Of a stretch of DNA of 39,285 nucleotides, positions 16,830 to 25,420 are shown piece after piece. A program made the position numbers and the translations under genes. The DNA is from an uncultured bacterium. GTDB taxonomy: Bacteria > Planctomycetota > UBA1135 > UBA2386. The notes beneath the pieces were generated by a model. It was not told the DNA's origin. It searched no databases and was given only the letters and a program-made list of their open reading frames with translations. The stretch covers positions 1-39,285 of the forward strand of contig CALCZA010000126.1 of assembly GCA_937906475.1 (NCBI GenBank), written 5' to 3'. Positions within the stretch are counted from its first letter, which is position 1, and the number at the start of each line of letters is the position of its first letter.

Positions 16830-17119
16830 GTTGCGAGTTGTTGTGTGTGCTGTGCGGTGAGACTGCTACTCGAGTTGCCGACGGAGATGTTCGCGACGTT
16901 GCTGGCGTGGCCTCAGGTATTGCGAGTGACCTGCGCGTGCTTTGCCCAGCGTGTCTGTCGGGGGATGTGCCGTCGCCATGCGTGAGTCTGTGCACGCTCG
17001 ACGCCGCTCAGCAATCGTGCCGAGGGTGCGGTCGTTCGGTTACGGAGATCACTCTTTGGCACGACATGGAACCGGCCGCCCGCGTCGCCGTGCTGTTGCG
17101 TGTGCGTGGCTTTAGGTAG
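16826..17119 (+). CDS. DUF1289 protein with an N-terminal CxxC pair
   Basis: 97 residues from GTG 16826, with GGAGA at 16811-16815 as a possible ribosome-binding site. The C-terminal half is a clear DUF1289 domain: SPCVSLCTLD, then CRGCGRSVTEITLW and AARVAVLLR, with the C-x3-C-x8-C-x2-C spacing of that family. The N-terminal half adds two further pairs, CVLC (7-10) and CPAC (40-43), suggesting a second zinc site. DUF1289 proteins are small and their role is unsettled; a metal-binding, possibly iron-sulfur-related role has been suggested. Here it may be co-translated with the ORF upstream. Confidence 0.72.
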   Translation: MSCELLCVLCGETATRVADGDVRDVAGVASGIASDLRVLCPACLSGDVPSPCVSLCTLDAAQQSCRGCGRSVTEITLWHDMEPAARVAVLLRVRGFR

Positions 17120-17129
17120 TTGCCGGCCC

Positions 17130-17209
17130 CAGAGTCGTTTACCAGCAGAGTCGTTTACCAGCAGAGTCGTTTACCTCCCGGGTCGTTTGCTTCCCGAGTT
17201 GTTGCATGC
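17130..17209 (+). repeat. 16-bp tandem repeat, about five copies
   Basis: Two perfect units CAGAGTCGTTTACCAG (17130-17145, 17146-17161) are followed by progressively diverged units at 17162-17177 (CAGAGTCGTTTACCTC), 17178-17193 (CCGGGTCGTTTGCTTC) and 17194-17209. The core GAGTCGTTTACC is the conserved part. It lies between the DUF1289 stop and the stop of the convergent gene at 17355. The 16-nt period is not a multiple of three, so it is unlikely to be coding. Confidence 0.85.
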
Positions 17210-17354
17210 CCTGTGGAATTGCTGGGAGGTGCGCGCCAGGAGCGTGACGATAACCGGTTCAAAGCGCCGCCGGTTGCTGTGCCAGCGTGCCAGAAGAGTT
17301 CGTTTTTGCGTGCCCTTGTCGCTGTCGTGGCCGTCGCCCGCCAGACCCGCTCGA

Positions 17355-19295
17355 CTAGCGCCGCTTCTTTTTTACTGGCGGCAGTAGTGAGAACTCGGCG
17401 AGGCCGATCTTGTTGGTCTTGGTAACACGGCCGACGAACCGAATCTTGATTGCCCGCATCTTACGCGGCTTGGGTAACTCAAAGATAACCGGCGCCAACT
17501 TGTCCTTGCCCATTGGGATGCGCAGCCAGCGGTCTTTCGAATTGCCGATGAGCACTTCGATAGCTGTGAACTCGTCGAACTTAGCCAGTTCGTCATCGTG
17601 CTGTGCCGGCGGCGCAAACATGATGCGGCCAACGTTGATTGCACGCCGCCACGACATCGTGATGCTGGGTGACTTGTCATCAGGCGACGCGATCCAGCGT
17701 TTGCTGTCGAGTCCGTCGATGATATGGGTGCCAGGGTTCTGTTCGTTGATGGCGCTGCTGGCGAACAGTTTGACCTCTTTGCCGCGCAGCAGGTTGCCGT
17801 GGTAGCTAGCGTTGGCGGACTCCATCCAATCCTCGAACACGTCGCGGATCTTTACGGTCATCAGTTCGGACTCAATGACTTCGACTGGGCCGGTCGCACC
17901 TGGCTCTGCATCATTAGCTAGCAGCGTGACGCGCGCATGCAACTTGTGCTCTCCGCGGATCATCGCCTTGTCGCGGTGCAGGAACGTCTCGCCCTGGCCG
18001 GGTTTGGTTTGCCAGGTCTTGGTGGGGTCGCCGGTGATCTTGGCTAGCACGTTGCCGGCCGCATCGAGGTATTCGACCGAGATGACGCGCACGCCAAAGT
18101 CACTGTGCAAGTCGATCAGCGCGTTGCCAAAGCCATCGATCCAAATTGACAGAGGCTGCTGGCCGGCACCGCGCAGGCGCAAATCAGAGTTCTCATCTCC
18201 GGCCGCAAAAATGTGTCTATTGCCGCCGCCGCCACCAGTTGTTGGGGCGTGGCCGCTGGTTGCTCGTCGCAGGAACAGCAGCGAAAAACAGGTGTCGTTG
18301 ACACTACCCCAGTTGCCATCCGTCTTGTCCTGGGTCGCGAGCAGATGCTTAGCGCCCATGATATACCACCAGTGTGGCCCGAACTGCTCGCGCTTGGTCA
18401 GCGCGCCAATGCGTTCGAGTCCGTAGAGGTAGTAATAGTCGTGGCCGCCGTTCGGGTTGCGCGTCACCGTGAACCGTTGCGCTAACCAGCGCAGAGCAGC
18501 TTCGATGCGATCGTCGGTCTTATTGCGATTGCGGCGCGACATCTTGCGACCGAGACCTGCCTTGCAGACCTCCATGATCGTGATCGCGGCTGAAGTCATC
18601 GAACCGGTTGGCTTCTGATTACTATCGCTCGTTGGTCGATAGGCGTAGCCGGCGGACTCGAGTTTGGTAGCGCCGGTGCGGCCGGCCTCCAGCTTATTGT
18701 CGAGCATCTCGACTTCGCCGCGGAATGCTTCGACCGATTCGAGCAGTTTCTCCCAGACGCGTTGATCGATCTTGATGCCGCGCTTGTGGCCGATCCACAA
18801 GCCGAGCGCGGCGTATTGCGTGCACGACAGATCGGCCCCACCGGTTGGGTAGGCCCAGTCGCCGCGCGGCCGTTGCCACGACACCAGCTTCTCAATGAGT
18901 TCTTCGATGCGACTTTCACGGCCGTCGCGCAGCGCATCGAGCGCCATGATCATGCAGGTCGTCGAGTAGGTGCGATCGGGTTCGGCGCCATCACAGAAGG
19001 CAATCGCCCGGCGCATGGCTGGATGGTTCCGCGACACTCCGCATTGAAGCAGTGTGTAGAGACAAAGGCCGCCACGACCGCCGGTGTAGTCGCCATGCAG
19101 ACCCCAAGAGCCATCACGGAACTGTCTATCGAAAAGCGACTCGACGCCCCTATTGATGGCGGCGTCAATCTTGCTTCGGAGTTGTAATTCCTCCGGGTGG
19201 GTTTTCCCCTGTGCTGGTAACCAGCAACACGATAGCCAGCACCACGCGGAGAGAACACGTTGCCACAAGGGCGAAATTGCGAGCGGTGGGGTCAT
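17355..19295 (-). CDS. Secreted squalene-cyclase-like toroid protein with C-terminal discoidin-like domain
   Basis: 646 residues. The start at 19295 gives a signal sequence (WQRVLSAWCWLSCCWLPAQG). Residues about 35-350 have the alternating helix pattern of prenyltransferase/squalene-oxidase repeats: INRGVESLFDRQFRDGSWG, LEKLVSWQR-type helices and DGNWGSVNDTCFSLLFL. I see no cyclase DxDD motif, so it is probably not a terpene cyclase; planctomycetes carry many such exported toroids of unknown role. A five-Gly linker leads to a middle beta region, then residues about 495-640 resemble a carbohydrate-binding F5/8 (discoidin) fold: VKLFASSAIN, THIIDGLDSKRWIA, IRFVGRV. It ends in a basic KKKRR tail. 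Probably a cell-surface glycan-binding protein; this is inference. Confidence 0.72.
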   Translation of the reverse strand: MTPPLAISPLWQRVLSAWCWLSCCWLPAQGKTHPEELQLRSKIDAAINRGVESLFDRQFRDGSWGLHGDYTGGRGGLCLYTLLQCGVSRNHPAMRRAIAFCDGAEPDRTYSTTCMIMALDALRDGRESRIEELIEKLVSWQRPRGDWAYPTGGADLSCTQYAALGLWIGHKRGIKIDQRVWEKLLESVEAFRGEVEMLDNKLEAGRTGATKLESAGYAYRPTSDSNQKPTGSMTSAAITIMEVCKAGLGRKMSRRNRNKTDDRIEAALRWLAQRFTVTRNPNGGHDYYYLYGLERIGALTKREQFGPHWWYIMGAKHLLATQDKTDGNWGSVNDTCFSLLFLRRATSGHAPTTGGGGGNRHIFAAGDENSDLRLRGAGQQPLSIWIDGFGNALIDLHSDFGVRVISVEYLDAAGNVLAKITGDPTKTWQTKPGQGETFLHRDKAMIRGEHKLHARVTLLANDAEPGATGPVEVIESELMTVKIRDVFEDWMESANASYHGNLLRGKEVKLFASSAINEQNPGTHIIDGLDSKRWIASPDDKSPSITMSWRRAINVGRIMFAPPAQHDDELAKFDEFTAIEVLIGNSKDRWLRIPMGKDKLAPVIFELPKPRKMRAIKIRFVGRVTKTNKIGLAEFSLLPPVKKKRR

Positions 19296-19722
19296 GAAAT
19301 CGCTTGCTGCTTGACGAGCGGCGAAGCTTGGGGCTGCGGTTCAGGCCTCGCCGCGACGGTTCTTGGTGTTGGCCAAGGCACGGCTGAGGCGCGGCATCGG
19401 ATAGTGCCTCAAATGCTCGGTGTAATTGCTTGCCGCGTCAACGCCATGCCCAGTTGTCCTGCGGATTCTGGGCACCAAATCGGGAGAGTTATGGTCTTTA
19501 TTGATGCGTTGACTGTGACTGACGGCCATTGCGGGTTGCTGCCTGGGGCGGCGTAACGGGCACGATGAAGAGCCTGTCCCCGTATCGCCGCTTCAACTTT
19601 CGGAACGCTGGCTACAACCGGCGCGCCAATTCACGCATTGGTGGCATCGAGTTGATGCGCTCGTGGTGGGCCGGCGTCAAATAGATGGCGACGCAACTGG
19701 TCCGCTCTAAGCTCGGGTGCAG
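19296..19722. other. 427-bp divergent intergenic region
   Basis: It separates the starts of the squalene-cyclase-like gene (minus) and the dehydratase gene (plus) and must hold both promoters, though no hexamers are clear. Longer open frames here carry no known motif. The only protein-like trace is the short transposase-like relic at 19565-19684. Confidence 0.5.
19565..19684 (+). pseudogene. Possible C-terminal relic of an IS6-type transposase
   Basis: A 39-codon frame from ATG 19565 to TAG 19682-19684. The end reads SRIGGIELMRSWWAGVK, preceded by RFNFRNAGY. DDE transposases of the IS6 group end with a similar F-R ... GIEL(I/M)-x-M-x-x-KGQ pattern, so this may be the last stretch of a decayed element. 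No terminal inverted repeats or other transposase parts were found around it. It could also be a chance resemblance. Confidence 0.3.
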
Positions 19723-22428
19723 ATGATTCGCCTCGAAGACTGCAGCCGATTGCCCGCGACCGGGGACAACGTGGCAATTGCCGTTCGCCGGATCGAGGCA
19801 GGCACCGTGATCGAACACGCTGGACTTCGCTTTGAGGCCGCTCACACCGTGTTGGAAGGTCACCGGTTTGTATTTGAGGCGATTGCCAATGGGCAGCCGT
19901 TGTTGTCATGGGGGCTGCCGTTTGGCGATGCGACCCGCGACCTCGAACCGGGTGAATATCTCTGCAACGAGCGCATTCTCAGGGCTCTCGGCGAGCGCGA
20001 CATCGACTTCGCGTTGCCGGAGCACGCGAACTTTGTTGATCGCTTCGAACCGTGCGAACTGGATCCCGCGAGCATCGTGCCCGGCCAGCAAGTGGCGTTG
20101 ACTGATCTGCCCGGCACCTTCCAGGGCTATCTGCGGGATGGCCATCGCGGCATTGGCACCCGCAACTTTCTCGTTGTGCTTGCCTTGACGTCGGCGGACG
20201 CGGCGTTGGCGACAGCGGTCGCAGAACGTGCGCGGCAAACGCATGGCGGCCAAACTGGTCACGGGGCTCAATCGACTTGTGAAATCGTCGCGGTCACGCA
20301 CACCGAGGGCGGCGGCAAGCAGCGCCCGCACAATCTGGATTTCGTGCTGCGCACGCTTTCCGGGTTTGTGGTTCATGCGAACAGCGGTGCCGTGTTGGTG
20401 TTGGACCACGGCACGGGTTCGTTTGTGAACCGCGACTTGCAGACGTTCTTGCGAGCTGAAGGCTACGCACTCGATTCAGTACCGCACCAGATGTTGACGG
20501 TGTCCGGATCGTTCCAGGATTCACTCACGCAGGCGATGACCGCCGTGTCCGAACTGCTGCCGGTGGCCGCACGTTCGGAACGTTCGGAACAGCCGTTGTC
20601 TGGGCTGCGGTTGGCCTTGCAGTGTGGCGGATCGGATGCATTCTCGGGAGTGTCCGGCAACTCGCTCGCCGGTTGGGTTGCCAAGGAGTTGATCCGCCAT
20701 GGTGGTGGCGCCAACCTGGCCGAGACCGATGAATTGATCGGGGCGGAGTCGTATGTGCTTGCCAACGTGCGCGACCGCGATGTTGCCGTGCGCTTCCTCG
20801 ACAAGGTGGCAACGTTCAAGGAACGCGCCGAACGCCATGGCGCGAGTGCTGAAGGCAACCCGTCGGGCGGCAATAACTTCCGCGGCCTCTACAACATCGC
20901 GTTGAAGTCGCTCGGCGCCGCGCGCAAGAAGGATCCCGAGGTGCGTCTGGATCATGTGCTCGACTACGGCGCGCCAATGCATGAGCGTGGCTATTACTTC
21001 ATGGATAGCCCCGGCAATGACCTGGAGTCGATCGCTGGGCAGGTCGCGTCAGGATGCAACCTGATCCTGTTCATTACCGGCAATGGTTCGATCACGAACT
21101 TCCCGTTCGTTCCGACCCTCAAGTTCGTTACCACGACCGGCCGGTTTGAGTTGATGTCGAATGAGATGGACGTCAACGCCGGTCGCTACAACGACGGCAT
21201 GTCGATGCCTGATCTCGGGGCCGAAACGTTCGAGTTGGTGCGCCGCGTCGCGTCCGGTGAACGCAGCAAGGGTGAGGCTGCGGGTCATTCACAGGTGTCG
21301 ATTTGGCGTGAGTGGCGGCAGCAGGATGCATCGCAATTACACGCGCTGCAGAATCAGCCAACCCCGACCGGAGAACCGTTGCCAGCGGTTGCAGCGGTTG
21401 CTGCACAGATCACCTTCGAAGCCTTCGAGACCGAGCGCGGCATCGCCTGTGAGCGCATCGGCTTGATCATGCCGACCAGTTTGTGTTCCGGCCAAGTGGC
21501 TGAGTTAATCGCCTCAGATCTCAACGCGCGCGGCGGCTTGCCGGGTGGCTTGTCTCGCTTCGTGGCGCTGGCGCACACCGAAGGCTGCGGTGCGGCCAAT
21601 TCCGAAGAACTCTACCTGCAAACGATGGTGGGCCACCTTCGTCATCCGTTCACACAGCGTGCGCTGCTGTTGGAGCATGGCTGTGAGAAGACCCACAATG
21701 ATGCCGTGCGCCATTGGTTTGGCGAGCAAGGTGAGGTCGTCGACGACTTCGGCTTCGCCAGCGTGCAGTTGGATGGAGGTATTGAGAATGTGCGCAAGCG
21801 AGTTGTCGCTTGGTTTGCCAAGGCGCTAGCCGAGATGCCGGCGGCAAGGCGTGTGACCGCTTCGGGCAAGCACGTGCGCATCGCTGTGATGTCGTCCGGT
21901 TCGTTGGACGATACGATGCAAGGTGCGTTGGCAGCATTGTGCGTCGGCATAGTTGCTGCGGGCGGCACCGTGGTACTTGCGGATAACGATGGTTTGCTGG
22001 CCAGCGATTCCTTCCGGACTGCGGTGTTGAAGCGCCCCGGTTCCTGGCAACCGTCGCTTGCCTATGGCCAGACGGCCAAAAATCCAGGTCTGCATGTCAT
22101 GCGCGCACCAACCGAAGATGCCAGCGAGACAGTGACCGGTTTCGGTGGCACAGGCGTCGAGTTGATGCTCGCTGGAATCGGCGGTTCGGTGCTGCAAGGC
22201 CATCCGATGATCCCGATGTTGCAGGTCAGCGCGAATAGCAACGTTGGCAATTGCCACGAGCACGACCTGGATGTCGTTCTGGGGCAAGACCAGGATCAAG
22301 AGCAAGCGGTCGCGGCATTGCTTGATTGCATCACGCAGACGTTGTCGCAGCGCTATCAACCGAAGCTAGTCGCTTTGGGCAATGTGCGCTTTCAGTTGAC
22401 GCGCGGTGAGCTTGGCGTGTCGCTGTAG
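19723..22428 (+). CDS. Double-length altronate/galactarate dehydratase-family protein (UxaA/GarD-like, internally duplicated)
   Basis: 901 residues from ATG 19723 (GTG 19717 adds two), against about 500 for the family. Order: N-terminal SAF-type domain (about 8-95); copy 1 core with GHRGIGTRNFLVVL, HTEGGG, LRTLSGF, then LQCGGSDAFSGVSGN and SPGNDLESIAG with LFITGNGSITNFPFVPTLKF (about 135-530); copy 2 with IGLIMPTSLCSGQVAELI, HTEGCG, RHPFTQRALLLEHGCEK (about 575-705), then a weak second half (about 715-860, VTGFGGTGVELMLAG). The family dehydrates sugar acids such as altronate or galactarate to 2-keto-3-deoxy acids. The family Cys positions are present only in copy 2, and the CGGSD and PGND motifs only in copy 1. 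Convergent with the Gfo/Idh operon. The substrate is unknown, but a sugar acid is likely. Confidence 0.85.
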   Translation: MIRLEDCSRLPATGDNVAIAVRRIEAGTVIEHAGLRFEAAHTVLEGHRFVFEAIANGQPLLSWGLPFGDATRDLEPGEYLCNERILRALGERDIDFALPEHANFVDRFEPCELDPASIVPGQQVALTDLPGTFQGYLRDGHRGIGTRNFLVVLALTSADAALATAVAERARQTHGGQTGHGAQSTCEIVAVTHTEGGGKQRPHNLDFVLRTLSGFVVHANSGAVLVLDHGTGSFVNRDLQTFLRAEGYALDSVPHQMLTVSGSFQDSLTQAMTAVSELLPVAARSERSEQPLSGLRLALQCGGSDAFSGVSGNSLAGWVAKELIRHGGGANLAETDELIGAESYVLANVRDRDVAVRFLDKVATFKERAERHGASAEGNPSGGNNFRGLYNIALKSLGAARKKDPEVRLDHVLDYGAPMHERGYYFMDSPGNDLESIAGQVASGCNLILFITGNGSITNFPFVPTLKFVTTTGRFELMSNEMDVNAGRYNDGMSMPDLGAETFELVRRVASGERSKGEAAGHSQVSIWREWRQQDASQLHALQNQPTPTGEPLPAVAAVAAQITFEAFETERGIACERIGLIMPTSLCSGQVAELIASDLNARGGLPGGLSRFVALAHTEGCGAANSEELYLQTMVGHLRHPFTQRALLLEHGCEKTHNDAVRHWFGEQGEVVDDFGFASVQLDGGIENVRKRVVAWFAKALAEMPAARRVTASGKHVRIAVMSSGSLDDTMQGALAALCVGIVAAGGTVVLADNDGLLASDSFRTAVLKRPGSWQPSLAYGQTAKNPGLHVMRAPTEDASETVTGFGGTGVELMLAGIGGSVLQGHPMIPMLQVSANSNVGNCHEHDLDVVLGQDQDQEQAVAALLDCITQTLSQRYQPKLVALGNVRFQLTRGELGVSL

Positions 22429-22449
22429 CGGTGCGTTAGCTCGCACCGC
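22428..22449. terminator. Perfect 8-bp bidirectional stem-loop between convergent genes
   Basis: GCGGTGCG (22428-22435) pairs with CGCACCGC (22442-22449) over a 6-nt loop (TTAGCT). It fills the 25-nt gap between the dehydratase stop (22426-22428) and the stop of the minus-strand Gfo/Idh gene (22454). It suits a shared terminator for both transcripts, although no T-tract is present. Confidence 0.6.
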
Positions 22450-22453
22450 GTAA

Positions 22454-23632
22454 CTACGCCTCGAACGATTCGACGCCCGTCTCCGTCCATTGGCCTGAAC
22501 GCGCCGAGGCCAACACGGCATCGCAGACTTTCTGGGTTTGCAACGCGCTGCGGAAATCTGGTTGCGCGGGTTTGCCAGATTCGACGCCGGCGAGGAAGTC
22601 GGCGAGCGCATTTACGAACGTGTGCTCGTAGCCAATCGTGCAGCCTGGGACCCACCAGTGGTCCATGTAGGGGTGCTCGAAGTTGGTCGTATGGATGCGG
22701 CGCCAGCCGGTCAGGTGGTCTTCAACCTTCTGATCACTGCCTGGCTTCTTGTGCTCGTAGAAATCGAGATACTGCGGGTCTTCGAGGTCGAAGTGCAGGG
22801 AGCCGTCCGCGCCGTTGAGTTCGAACGTGTTGTAGTTCTTGCGGCCGCGTGCGTAGCGAGTCGATTCGAACGTGCCCATGGAGCCATTGGCGAAGCGCGC
22901 CAAGAACATGCACGCATCATCGATCGACACGGCTTGGCTCTTACCAGTCTCTTGGTGCACACGTTGCTTGACGAACGTTTCCGTGTCGGCGACCACCCTT
23001 ACGATTGGACCGTTGAGCCACATCGCCGTGTCGATCGAGTGGGCCAGCAAATCGCCAGTTACACCCGAACCAGCGACGGCGGCATCGAGTCGCCAGAGTG
23101 TCTGGCCACCTTGCGGCACGTCTTCGGCGATCGTCCAATCTTGCAGGTAGGTGGCGCGGTAGTGGAACGGCTTGCCGGTGCGACCTTCTTCGACCAGTTG
23201 CCGAGCTAGCGCGATTGAAGGCACGCGGCGGTAGTTAAACCAGACCATGTTGGGCTGGCCCGATTTCTCGAGCGCGGCCGTCATGCGTTCGGCTTCGGCA
23301 GTGTCCATCGACAACGGCTTCTCGCACAGAACCCACTTGCCAGCTTCGGCTGCCGCGATCGCGAGATCGTGGTGGGTATTGTTGGGCGAACAGATGTCGA
23401 TGACGTCAATGTCGTCGCGTTCGATGACCTTGCGCCAGTCCGTTTCGATCGAGTCGAAGCCCCAAGTGTCGGCGAACGATTTGGCCTTGTCGGCGTCGCG
23501 CGCGCACAAACAGCTGAGGTTCGGACGGTATTCGAGCTCAGGGTAGAAGTTGTTGACCTTCTTGTAGGCGTTGGCGTGGGCCTTGCCCATGAAGCCGTAG
23601 CCGATGACGGCAACGTTGAGTGGTTTGCTCAT
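22454..23632 (-). CDS. Gfo/Idh/MocA-family oxidoreductase (392 aa)
   Basis: NAD(P)-dependent sugar or inositol dehydrogenase. The Rossmann motif is at the start ([17 protein letters not shown]). The nucleotide-domain end has the conserved CEKPLSMD (Lys of the EKP motif, catalytic in this family), followed by [16 protein letters not shown] and the C-terminal alpha/beta domain ([17 protein letters not shown], with the conserved Asp and His). Last gene of a four-gene minus-strand operon, 39 nt after the isomerase gene. Substrate unknown. Its partners favour oxidation or reduction of a keto sugar or cyclitol. It is larger than the other Gfo/Idh protein of the operon, and the two are not close copies. 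Confidence 0.92.
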   Translation of the reverse strand: MSKPLNVAVIGYGFMGKAHANAYKKVNNFYPELEYRPNLSCLCARDADKAKSFADTWGFDSIETDWRKVIERDDIDVIDICSPNNTHHDLAIAAAEAGKWVLCEKPLSMDTAEAERMTAALEKSGQPNMVWFNYRRVPSIALARQLVEEGRTGKPFHYRATYLQDWTIAEDVPQGGQTLWRLDAAVAGSGVTGDLLAHSIDTAMWLNGPIVRVVADTETFVKQRVHQETGKSQAVSIDDACMFLARFANGSMGTFESTRYARGRKNYNTFELNGADGSLHFDLEDPQYLDFYEHKKPGSDQKVEDHLTGWRRIHTTNFEHPYMDHWWVPGCTIGYEHTFVNALADFLAGVESGKPAQPDFRSALQTQKVCDAVLASARSGQWTETGVESFEA

Positions 23633-23671
23633 TCCAAGGTTCCGATTGGTGTGTAGAGGAGTCTCTAGGGC

Positions 23672-24583
23672 CTAGGTGTATTCGGCGACGAACGCGTCCA
23701 TCGCCTGCTTGCACGATGCCGTCGCTTCCCAAGCATCTGGCCAGAAGCACAGGTCGACCGTCCACCAGTCGTGCGACAGTTGCACCGCGGCGAGCTTCTT
23801 TAGGATCGGTGGGAAGTCGACGACGCCCTTGCCGAATGGCAGGTGCATTGACGTCTCATCGTCGCCGTTGTCATCCTTGTGGCAGGTGTTGTCGGAGTCG
23901 ATCAAGTGGATGTGGTTGATGCGGCCCGCGAGCTTATCCAAGAACCCACATTGGCCGCCTTCGACAACTTCCTTCTCGCCGTGCTGACGCGCGCCGACGA
24001 CCGCGACCATGTGGCCGTGGCTGGTGTCATACATGACGCCGAAGTTGTCGTCGGGAATCTCGTCCAGGACGCGCAGCACGTCGCTCGGCTTGTTGAGCAC
24101 GAAGCCGGGTTCGAACTCCCAGGTCATGTAGAGGCCGTGGTCCTTGGCAATCTGGTTGCACGTCTTCCACGTTGACGTGACGCGCCGGAACACGGTGTCG
24201 TAGTCGGTGTCCTTGAGGATCGTCGGTGGTTGCACCGCGTCAACGCGGATACCTGGGATGCCAAGGTCGCGACAGAACGCCGCGTTCTTGGTGAACTCCG
24301 CGACATACTTGCTGTTGTCGTCGGTGTTCGCCAACTGCTCGCCCCAAAGGTTGGCGGCGAGGCCGCTGAACGACAGGCCCCACTGCTTCATTTTGGCGAC
24401 GATTTCGTCGCGCTGTGACTTTTCTGGGCAGTCATCGGGATTGGGGTGCGGCGCGAAGCCGCCGAGTTCTACGCCGTCGTAGCCGAGTTCCTTGAGCTTC
24501 GTGCAGACGGTGTCGAAGTCGATGGGTTTGCCTGCGTATGGGCCAATCGTGTAGGCCCAAGAACCGATGGAGATGCGTCGCAT
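23672..24583 (-). CDS. Sugar-phosphate isomerase/epimerase family TIM-barrel protein
   Basis: 303 residues, cytoplasmic, with the xylose-isomerase/AP-endonuclease-2 fold. Signs are the first strand ISIGSWAYTIG, LGYDGVELGGFAPHPNP, TWEFEPGF with candidate metal Glu156/Glu158, FGVMYDTSHGHM (Asp186, His189), and RINHIHLIDSDN. The last metal position appears as Asp277 in WWTVDLCFWP, where Glu is usual. Family members interconvert keto and aldo sugars, epimerise, dehydrate inosose (IolE) or cleave 3-keto-glycosides. It sits between the SDR and a Gfo/Idh gene with 36- and 39-nt gaps, so it acts in the same pathway. I cannot tell which of these reactions it performs. Confidence 0.88.
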   Translation of the reverse strand: MRRISIGSWAYTIGPYAGKPIDFDTVCTKLKELGYDGVELGGFAPHPNPDDCPEKSQRDEIVAKMKQWGLSFSGLAANLWGEQLANTDDNSKYVAEFTKNAAFCRDLGIPGIRVDAVQPPTILKDTDYDTVFRRVTSTWKTCNQIAKDHGLYMTWEFEPGFVLNKPSDVLRVLDEIPDDNFGVMYDTSHGHMVAVVGARQHGEKEVVEGGQCGFLDKLAGRINHIHLIDSDNTCHKDDNGDDETSMHLPFGKGVVDFPPILKKLAAVQLSHDWWTVDLCFWPDAWEATASCKQAMDAFVAEYT

Positions 24584-24619
24584 GGGGGATTCGTTCGTGA
24601 TGGAGGGTTGAGGGTTGTG

Positions 24620-25378
24620 TTAGTAGGTGGCGCGGCCACCGGAGATGTCGAAGCAGGCGCCGGTGCTGAAGCCACACTCATCGCTGGCGAGGTAGTGCAC
24701 TAGGGCGGCGACTTCCTCGGTCTTGCCGGTGCGGCCGACCGGGATCTTCGAGACCATGTAGTCGATGGTTTCTTGGCTCACTTGGTCGAGCATCGGCGTC
24801 TGGATGACGGCCGGCGCGATCGAGTTGATGCGGATCTCAGTGTCGGCGACTTCCTTAGCCAGTGACTTGGTCATGCCGATTACGCCAGCCTTCGATGCCG
24901 AGTATGGGCCGAGCTTCGGATTGCCCTCTTTGCCGGCGATCGATGCGATGTTGACGATGCGGCCGCGGTTCTGCTTGCGCATCGGACGCAACGCTTCGCG
25001 GTTGCACAACCACAGCGCCGTCAGGTTGACATCGAGAACCTTGCGCCACTCGTCGACGCTGGTCTCCCAAGCGAACGCGTTTTGGCCAACGATGCCGGCG
25101 GCGCAAACCAGGATGTCGTAGCTGCCGAGTTTGGCGCAGACTTCATCGGTCATCGCGATCACCGCTTGCTCGTCGGTCAAATCGATCGAGCATGCGATGG
25201 CCTTTTGACCGCGCTGCTCGATGTTCTTGACGGCAGCTTGTGATGCCTCGGCATCGATGTCGACGATGGCGATCGACGCGCCGGCGTCGGCTAAGCGTTC
25301 GGCGGCGCTGAGGCCAATGCCGCGGGCGCCGCCGGTGATGACTGCCACGCGGCCCGTAAGATCAAAGTGGTTGCTCAT
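24620..25378 (-). CDS. Short-chain dehydrogenase/reductase, classical type
   Basis: 252 residues. N-terminal cofactor motif TGGARGIG (about 15-22), CAAG at about 92-95, catalytic Ser146, Tyr159 and Lys163 in NIASIAG and YSASKAG. Asp40 at the end of the second strand (IAIVDID) favours NAD(H) over NADP(H). It resembles gluconate 5-dehydrogenase and other sugar or sugar-acid dehydrogenases more than fatty-acid FabG, and the surrounding genes agree. Second gene of the operon, with gaps of 42 and 36 nt on either side. The exact substrate is unknown. Confidence 0.92.
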   Translation of the reverse strand: MSNHFDLTGRVAVITGGARGIGLSAAERLADAGASIAIVDIDAEASQAAVKNIEQRGQKAIACSIDLTDEQAVIAMTDEVCAKLGSYDILVCAAGIVGQNAFAWETSVDEWRKVLDVNLTALWLCNREALRPMRKQNRGRIVNIASIAGKEGNPKLGPYSASKAGVIGMTKSLAKEVADTEIRINSIAPAVIQTPMLDQVSQETIDYMVSKIPVGRTGKTEEVAALVHYLASDECGFSTGACFDISGGRATY

Positions 25379-25420
25379 TCTAAGTAGATTGTAGTCTCTG
25401 TGGATTACAGCTGGATCAGA

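Noticed and set aside
17130..17209. Repeat array considered as CRISPR
   Set aside because: Units are 16 bp, directly adjacent with no spacers, and no cas genes are present.
17355..19295. Hopanoid or terpene cyclase
   Set aside because: It has an export signal, lacks a visible DxDD motif and carries a binding-type C-terminal domain.
19260..19556. 98-codon plus-strand ORF in the divergent region
   Set aside because: It begins inside the opposing gene's signal peptide and shows no recognisable motif.
20572..20589. 9-bp direct repeat (CGTTCGGAA twice) inside the dehydratase gene
   Set aside because: In frame, encodes only a short SER-SER linker repeat between domains; no separate function suggested.
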